Of a stretch of 42,659 bases of DNA, positions 36,060 through 42,659 are shown piece by piece. The notes beneath the pieces were generated by a model. That model searched no databases, was not told where the DNA came from, and saw only the letters and a program-made list of their open reading frames with translations. Position 1 is the stretch's first letter; every line of letters begins with the position of its first letter. Location of the stretch: assembly GCA_021324595.1 (NCBI GenBank), contig JAJPIV010000129.1, positions 1 through 42,659 on the forward strand, written 5' to 3'. The position numbers and the translations under genes were made by a program. The DNA comes from Actinomycetota bacterium (GTDB taxonomy: Bacteria; Actinomycetota; Actinomycetes; Streptosporangiales; Streptosporangiaceae).

Positions 36060-36739
36060 GTGTTCACCGGAATCATCGAGGAGCTCGGGACCGTCGCCGC
36101 GCTCGAACGGCGCGCCGAGTCGGCGCAGCTGACGGTCGGGTGCCCTGTCATCGCGGCGAGCCTTGAGCCGGGCGGCTCGGTCGCGGTCAACGGCGTCTGC
36201 CTGACGGTCACCCGGGCCGCCGGCGGCAGGTTCACCGCGGACGTGATGGGGGAGACGCTGGCCAGGAGCGGGCTCGGCGCGCTGGCCCCCGGCGACCCGG
36301 TCAACCTGGAGCGGCCAGTGCCGGCCGCCGCCCGGCTGGACGGCCACATCGTGCAAGGGCACGTGGACGGGACCGGCCGCGTCGCCGGGCGCCGGGCTGC
36401 CGATGGCTGGCAGGTGCTGCGCATTGGCGTGGGCCCGGGGCTGTCGCGGTACCTGGCCGAGAAGGGCTCGGTGGCGGTCGACGGCGTCAGCCTGACCGTG
36501 TCTGCGGTCAGCGAGGCCGGGGGCGCCGGCCCGCGGCCGGGCGGCGAGAACTGGTTCGAGGTGAGCCTCATCCCGCAGACGCTGGCGCGGACCACGCTCG
36601 GGGCCCGGAATCCCGGGTCGGTGGTGAACATCGAGGTCGACGTGCTCGCCAAGTACACCGAGCGGCTGCTGGCATGGCACGGCCGGCTGCCTGCGGCCGC
36701 GGGCCTTTCGGCCGCCCGGCCCGCCGCCGGGGATCCGCG

Positions 36740-36743
<4 letters not shown>
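36060..36743 (+). CDS. ribE: Riboflavin synthase
   Basis: A 227-aa riboflavin synthase (alpha-type) dismutating two lumazines to riboflavin. The N-terminal [12 protein letters not shown] is diagnostic. Two lumazine-binding repeats are seen, each with a [16 protein letters not shown] strand; [12 protein letters not shown] marks the start of the second and ARTTLG lies near the end. A small Gly/Pro insert (about 150-160) lies in the second repeat. The GTG start is placed by the GGGAGGGG just upstream. The stop overlaps ribBA as GTGA. Confidence 0.96.
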
Positions 36744-38629
<1,886 letters not shown>

Positions 38630-38658
38630 GCCAGCCGCCGACGGGAGGACCGACGCCC

Positions 38659-39696
38659 ATGCTTGCCACCCTGGTGATCTTCCTGCGCGAAGGAGTCGAG
38701 GCGAGCATGATCGTCGCGATCCTGCTGGCCTACCTCAGCCGCACCGGGCAGCGACGGTACTTCGGGGACGTCTTCGCCGGGGTGGGCGCGGCGCTCGGGC
38801 TCGCCGCCGCCGGAGGCGTCGCCGCGTACCTCACCGTCCGGACCTACGCGGGCTCGCGGGTGCAGACGATCTTCGAGACGGCCACGTTCCTGCTGGCCAC
38901 CGTGCTGCTGACCTACATGACGTTCTGGATGCGCTCGCATGCGCGCGGCCTGAAGTCCGAGCTCTCGTCCCGGCTCGGCGCGGTGCTCGGGCAGGACCGC
39001 GGCGGCGCCCTGGAGCCGCCGCCCGCCCGGGCGGAGCTGACGGATGCGGCCGCGATGACGGATGCGGTCGCGGTGACGGATGCGGTCGCGGTGACGGCGG
39101 GGACCCAGGGCCCGGCGAGGCGGCCCGGCGGCATGAGCGCCGCCGACGTCGGCGCCGGCGGCACTGACGCGGGCAGCGCGCCCCCGGGGCGCCCGGCCGG
39201 CCGGGCCACCCGGGTCGGGCTCGCGCTGCTGGCCTTCCAGGCGGTTGGCCGGGAGGGCGTGGAGACGGTGGTGTTCACCCTGGCGATCGCGTTCTCCTCG
39301 GCGCACCGGGCCGGGATGCTGGCGGGCGGGCTGATCGGCCTGGCCATCGCGCTGGGCATCGCGTTCACGATGTACCGGCTCGGGCACCGGATCAACGTGG
39401 GCCGGTTCTTCGCGGTGGTCGGGGCGCTGCTGATGATCTTCGCCGCCGGGCTGCTCGTCGACGCGGTGCAGAACCTGCAGCAGCTGGGCTGGCTGCCGAT
39501 AGGCAGGCATCCGCTCTGGCACACCGGCTCGATCCTGAGCGAGGACAGCGCCCTCGGCGACATCGCCCACAGCTTCCTCGGCTACGCGCAGAGCCCGACC
39601 GTGCTGCAGGCGGCGGTCTACCTGACCTACCTGGCGTGCGTGCTGGTCGCCTTCCTCGGCATCGGCCAGCGCATCCGCCGGGTCGCCGCCCGCTGA
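38659..39696 (+). CDS. FTR1/EfeU-family high-affinity iron permease
   Basis: A 345-aa membrane protein. Two R-E-G-x-E motifs, the iron-handling signature of FTR1/EfeU, are present: LREGVEASMIVAILL at the N-terminus and VGREGVETVVFTLAIAF near 196. About seven hydrophobic segments follow the FTR1 pattern. A soluble insert of about 75 residues between the halves contains an 18-bp tandem repeat. GGGAGGA precedes the ATG at 38659. No efeO (cupredoxin-type lipoprotein) or efeB (DyP peroxidase) gene follows, so the usual ferrous-iron EfeUOB system is not complete here. The iron box upstream supports an iron-uptake role. Confidence 0.9.
   Translation: MLATLVIFLREGVEASMIVAILLAYLSRTGQRRYFGDVFAGVGAALGLAAAGGVAAYLTVRTYAGSRVQTIFETATFLLATVLLTYMTFWMRSHARGLKSELSSRLGAVLGQDRGGALEPPPARAELTDAAAMTDAVAVTDAVAVTAGTQGPARRPGGMSAADVGAGGTDAGSAPPGRPAGRATRVGLALLAFQAVGREGVETVVFTLAIAFSSAHRAGMLAGGLIGLAIALGIAFTMYRLGHRINVGRFFAVVGALLMIFAAGLLVDAVQNLQQLGWLPIGRHPLWHTGSILSEDSALGDIAHSFLGYAQSPTVLQAAVYLTYLACVLVAFLGIGQRIRRVAAR
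39043..39096 (+). repeat. Three 18-bp in-frame repeats in the iron permease gene
   Basis: Three consecutive 18-bp units encode DAAAMT, DAVAVT and DAVAVT in the soluble loop between the two membrane halves. Confidence 0.85.
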
Positions 39697-39761
39697 CGCG
39701 CCCTCGCCGCCCGTGCGCACCCGACATAGGCTGGGATCCAACGGACTGAAGGCGGGCGGGC

Positions 39762-40874
39762 GTGCGGGACATCCTTGACCAGGTCATCAAGTGGTGGGAC
39801 GCGGGGGATACGTTCGGCCTGGCCACCGTGGTGCAGACGTTCTCGAGCGCGCCCCGGGAGCCGGGCGCGGCGATGGCGGTCTCCTCGGCCGGCGAGGTTG
39901 TCGGAAGCGTGTCGGGCGGCTGCGTCGAGGGCGCGGTCTACGAGCTGGCCGGCGAGGTCTGCGCCAGCGGCCAGCCGGTGCTCCAGAGGTACGGCGTCAG
40001 CGACGACACTGCCTTCAGCGTGGGCCTGACCTGCGGGGGGATCATCGACATCCTCGTGGAGCCGGTCAGCGCAGGGCGGTTCCCCGAGCTCGGCGAGATC
40101 GCGGCCGCGGTGCGCGCGGGCGAGCCGGTGGCTGTGGCCACGGTGGTGGCCGGCCCCGGGGCGATCGGCAGCCGGCGGGTGATCTGGCGGGCCGGCCGTG
40201 AGCCCGCGGCGAGCGGCACCCTGGGCGCGGGTGACCGGCTCGACCAGGCGGTTGACGACGATGCCCGGGGAATGCTCGCCCAGGGGCTGACCGGCGTGCG
40301 ACGGTATGGTCCCGAAGGGCAGCGGCGCCGCGACGACCTGTCGGTCTTCGTGCAGTCGTTCGCCCCGCCGCCGCGGATGCTCGTGTTCGGCGCCATCGAC
40401 TTCGCGGCGGCGGTCGCCCGGGTCGGGGCGTTCCTCGGATACCGGGTGACGGTCTGCGACGCCCGGCCGGTGTTCGCCACGAAGGCCAGGTTCCCCGACG
40501 CCGACGAGGTCGTCACCGACTGGCCGCACCGGTACCTGGCCAGGACCGTCACCGACGATCGCACCGTCATCTGCGTGCTCACCCACGACCCCAAGTTCGA
40601 TGTGCCGGTCTTGCAGGTCGCGCTCCGTGCGCCGGCTGCCTACATCGGCGCGATGGGGAGCAGGCGCACGCATGAGGACCGGCTGGCGAGGCTGCGCGAG
40701 GCTGGGATGACCGAGGACGAACTGGCCAGGCTGCGATCACCGATCGGCCTCGACCTGGGTGCCCGGACGCCGGAGGAGACCGCCGTGGCGATCGCCGCGG
40801 AGCTGATCCAGCTCAGGTGGGGCGGCACGGGCCGGCCGCTCACCGTGACCGGCGGGCGGATCCACCACGGCTGA
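39762..40874 (+). CDS. XdhC/CoxI-family molybdenum hydroxylase maturation factor
   Basis: A 370-aa protein. The N-terminal XdhC domain has FSSAPREPGAAMAV and GSVSGGCVEGAVYE near 27-65 and FSVGLTCGGIIDILVEP near 86. The C-terminal Rossmann-like domain starts near 205 (RMLVFGAIDFAAAVARVGAFLGY) and ends with the characteristic YIGAMGSRRTHEDRLARL near 288-305. Family members bind molybdenum cofactor, help sulfurate it, and load xanthine or CO dehydrogenases. No structural dehydrogenase gene is in the window. The MobA-like gene 34 bases downstream is a common companion. Confidence 0.93.
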   Translation: MRDILDQVIKWWDAGDTFGLATVVQTFSSAPREPGAAMAVSSAGEVVGSVSGGCVEGAVYELAGEVCASGQPVLQRYGVSDDTAFSVGLTCGGIIDILVEPVSAGRFPELGEIAAAVRAGEPVAVATVVAGPGAIGSRRVIWRAGREPAASGTLGAGDRLDQAVDDDARGMLAQGLTGVRRYGPEGQRRRDDLSVFVQSFAPPPRMLVFGAIDFAAAVARVGAFLGYRVTVCDARPVFATKARFPDADEVVTDWPHRYLARTVTDDRTVICVLTHDPKFDVPVLQVALRAPAAYIGAMGSRRTHEDRLARLREAGMTEDELARLRSPIGLDLGARTPEETAVAIAAELIQLRWGGTGRPLTVTGGRIHHG

Positions 40875-40908
40875 CGCGGATCCCGCCGTCGCGCCCGGGC
40901 CGCCGCGC

Positions 40909-41880
40909 GTGGCCGGCCTGCTCCTCGCCGCCGGGCAGGGCAGCAGGCTGGGGCGGCCGAAGGCCCTGGTCGAGCTCGCCGGGCAGACGCTGGCGGCGCG
41001 CGGCGTCGCGCTGCTGAAAGATGGCGGAGCCGACCCGGTCGTGGTGGTCAGTGGCGCCGCCGAGCTTCACCTACCCGGCGTGATCATGGTTCGCAACCCC
41101 GGCTGGGCCACAGGAATGGCCTCCTCGCTGCGGGCCGGCCTGGCCGCGCTGCCCGGCGACAGCGACGCCGTCGTGATCGCGCTGGTCGACCAGCCGCTGA
41201 TCGGGCCGGAATCGGTCCGCCGGCTGATCGCCGCGCACACCGCGGGAGCAGGGGCGGCCGTGGCCTGCTATGAGGGCCGGCCGCGCAACCCCGTGATGAT
41301 CGCGCGCGGGCACTGGGCCGCCGTCGCCTCCGCTGCCGTAGGGGAGGCCGGCGCACGGGCCTTCCTGCGCGCCAGGCCGGACCTGGTGACCCTGGTGGAG
41401 TGCGGCGACACAGGCCGACCGGACGACATCGACACCGAACGGGACCTCAAGCGGATCGAGGGATTGCTCGCCGCCCGCCAGCCGCGGTGCCGGTTACAGG
41501 CGCGGCGCGAGGTCTCCGGTCCGGACCGCCTCGGCGACAAGCACCCCGAACAAGTAGAAATAGGCCGATTCCTCGTCGGTGAACACGCGGACCTCGTGCC
41601 TCGCGCCACCTGCCGAGTTGAAGACCTCGAATCCCTCCTCGGTCCGGACCAGGCACATGGCGCCGTCGACGTCCTCGCCGATCGCGTAAGCGCCCGCTGG
41701 GATGGCCGCCTGGGCAGCCAGCTCGGAGAAGATCCGCTGGGTTGGCATCCGCCGCCTGGTTGCCCGGCGTCGCCGCGGGGCGGACACGGCGGACAGCCGG
41801 GGCTCGGGTTCGGCGTCCGCGGTGCGGGCGCCGAACGGGCCGGGCCTGGCCGGGTCGATCTGGTCGCCGGGCGCGGCTGA
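40909..41880 (+). CDS. MobA-like nucleotidyltransferase with an abnormal antisense tail
   Basis: The first about 185 residues are a MobA/MocA-like NTP transferase: LLLAAGQGSRLGRPKALVEL (NTP-binding loop and Lys), VRNPGWATGMASSLRAGL, VIALVDQPLIGPESV with the metal Asp, and CYEGRPRNPVMI. Such proteins next to XdhC probably make the dinucleotide form of molybdopterin. The family normally ends near residue 190-200 (GRPDDIDTERDLKRIEG). Here no stop occurs until 41880, and the extra about 130 residues are antisense to the convergent gene's conserved-looking 3' end, begin with a rare TTA codon at 41494, and resemble nothing. The functional protein probably ends at the domain; a lost stop or a sequence error near 41460-41500 is possible. 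Confidence 0.8.
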   Translation: MAGLLLAAGQGSRLGRPKALVELAGQTLAARGVALLKDGGADPVVVVSGAAELHLPGVIMVRNPGWATGMASSLRAGLAALPGDSDAVVIALVDQPLIGPESVRRLIAAHTAGAGAAVACYEGRPRNPVMIARGHWAAVASAAVGEAGARAFLRARPDLVTLVECGDTGRPDDIDTERDLKRIEGLLAARQPRCRLQARREVSGPDRLGDKHPEQVEIGRFLVGEHADLVPRATCRVEDLESLLGPDQAHGAVDVLADRVSARWDGRLGSQLGEDPLGWHPPPGCPASPRGGHGGQPGLGFGVRGAGAERAGPGRVDLVAGRG

Positions 41881-42659
41881 GATGGCCGGCTGGGGCGGGG
41901 CCGGGGCCGGCGCGGGCGGCGGGACCGGCTGGGGCCCGGCCGCGGGCGGGGTGCCGGGTGCCGCCGGACTGACCCGCTCCGCGGGGGTTCCGGGGGCGGC
42001 GGGCACGACAGGTGCCTCCAGCCGGTCCGGGCGGGGCGGCAGCACGGCCGTTCCGGCGATCCGGGAATCCGGGGCAGGTCCGTCGGAGGTGGGGGAAGGC
42101 CCGTCTCCCGGCTGCGGTGGGGCTGCCGAGGGCACCGGCCTCTGCGGCATCCACGATGGCACGGCCTGGGGCAGCGTGTCCGGCCCGCCCGCTGGCGGAC
42201 GCGGCGGCTCGGAGATGCTCTGCTGGTGGCCAGCCGCGGACAAGCCTGACTGGCCCGGCGGGCCGAACGAGGCCACGGCGTGGCCGACGGCCCCTGACAG
42301 CGGTGGCGTGCCCGCCGGCGGTTGAATGGCCGCCTGGCTGGGCTGCGGCTGCGGGCTGGCGGCCGGTGCCGGTTGCGGACCAGCGGCCACCGGCGGCCGC
42401 GGGTCGGCCTGCGCCTGGCCGCCGGCCAGCGGGAGTGCCCCCTGAGCAGGCGGGCCTCCGTCGGGCAGCGGCCCGGCAACCCCGTCGCCGGGGTCCTTCA
42501 GCCCCCGGCGGGCGGCGCTCGCCCGGCGAGCCTCCGCCTCAACCGGAAGCGGCGGCTCGGGCACGGGCGGCAGCAGCACCTCCGCCGGGCCCGGTGCGAA
42601 ATGGGCCGGGGGCGGGGCGGCCGGCGCGGGGGTGACCGGGGGCGGGGCGGCCGGCGCGG
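41494..42659 (-). CDS. Pro/Ala-rich protein with a compact C-terminal domain, truncated by the window end
   Basis: The minus frame is open from the right edge to a TAA at 41494, at least 387 codons. A GTG at 42579 could start it, but the upstream codons in frame (PAHFAPGPAEV) continue the same composition, so the 5' end is treated as incomplete. Most of the visible chain is Pro/Ala/Gly-rich linker. The last about 80 residues are different: IFSELAAQAAIPAGAYAIGE, then MCLVRTEEGFEVFNSAGGAR and VFTDEESAYFYLFGVLVAEA, a mixed alpha/beta domain that I do not recognise by name. Long Pro-rich linkers before a small C-terminal domain are common in secreted or surface-associated actinobacterial proteins, but no signal peptide can be seen. 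Confidence 0.6.
   Translation of the reverse strand, partial: APAAPPPVTPAPAAPPPAHFAPGPAEVLLPPVPEPPLPVEAEARRASAARRGLKDPGDGVAGPLPDGGPPAQGALPLAGGQAQADPRPPVAAGPQPAPAASPQPQPSQAAIQPPAGTPPLSGAVGHAVASFGPPGQSGLSAAGHQQSISEPPRPPAGGPDTLPQAVPSWMPQRPVPSAAPPQPGDGPSPTSDGPAPDSRIAGTAVLPPRPDRLEAPVVPAAPGTPAERVSPAAPGTPPAAGPQPVPPPAPAPAPPQPAISAAPGDQIDPARPGPFGARTADAEPEPRLSAVSAPRRRRATRRRMPTQRIFSELAAQAAIPAGAYAIGEDVDGAMCLVRTEEGFEVFNSAGGARHEVRVFTDEESAYFYLFGVLVAEAVRTGDLAPRL

Overview
The window is a very GC-rich chromosomal segment from a sporulating, high-GC actinomycete. Four things point there: a near-textbook BldD with its c-di-GMP motif, an mIHF gene next to gmk, many GTG starts, and the gene order pyrR-pyrB-pyrC-carA-carB-pyrK-pyrD-pyrF-mihF-gmk-rpoZ-coaBC-metK-priA-def-fmt-rsmB-rpe. 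The separate PyrK subunit and the overall layout suggest Streptosporangiales/Thermomonosporaceae rather than Streptomyces, but the genus cannot be fixed from this window.

Layout. 1-98 is the N-terminus of a protein reading off the left edge, tentatively a large helicase. 99-672 has no gene I can support. 673-4191 holds a polyprenyl diphosphate synthase, metF, a GNAT acetyltransferase and a SAV_6107-type HEPN protein. 4256-4753 is bldD on the minus strand, with a BldD-type box in its own upstream region. 4995-15274 is the de novo UMP operon, headed by a PyrR-type RNA hairpin in front of the pyrR Shine-Dalgarno; most genes overlap by a few bases, so translational coupling is likely. 15444-21487 carries mihF, gmk, rpoZ, coaBC, metK and a degenerate priA. 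21518-27739 carries a hypothetical gene, def, fmt, rsmB, a DUF2786 gene on the opposite strand, and rpe.

27758-35723 looks like an accessory block set between rpe and the riboflavin genes. It contains a two-repeat type I-E-like CRISPR remnant, a uracil-DNA glycosylase, and a sensor/transport module. In that module an 863-aa protein fuses a complete ABC ATPase domain to GAF-like regions and a complete histidine kinase. It is followed by an OmpR-type response regulator, a sugar-binding lipoprotein, a single-domain ABC ATPase and a ribose/xylose-type permease. The ATPase domain inside the kinase resembles the transporter's own ATPase around the Q-loop, which suggests a sensor built from a transporter subunit. 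This is the best candidate in the window for an undescribed system.

35831-38619 is the riboflavin operon ribE-ribBA-ribH under an FMN riboswitch, with a readable Shine-Dalgarno sequestering platform and no ribD. A strong IdeR/DmdR-type iron box overlaps the ribH stop codon and precedes an FTR1-family iron permease. An XdhC-like gene and a MobA-like nucleotidyltransferase follow. The right edge is a minus-strand Pro/Ala-rich protein with a compact C-terminal domain, truncated by the window end.

The window is also rich in short tandem repeats of 15-27 bp, several of them in frame inside essential genes (prenyl synthase, pyrK, priA, FTR1 permease) and one, with eight units, in the metK leader.
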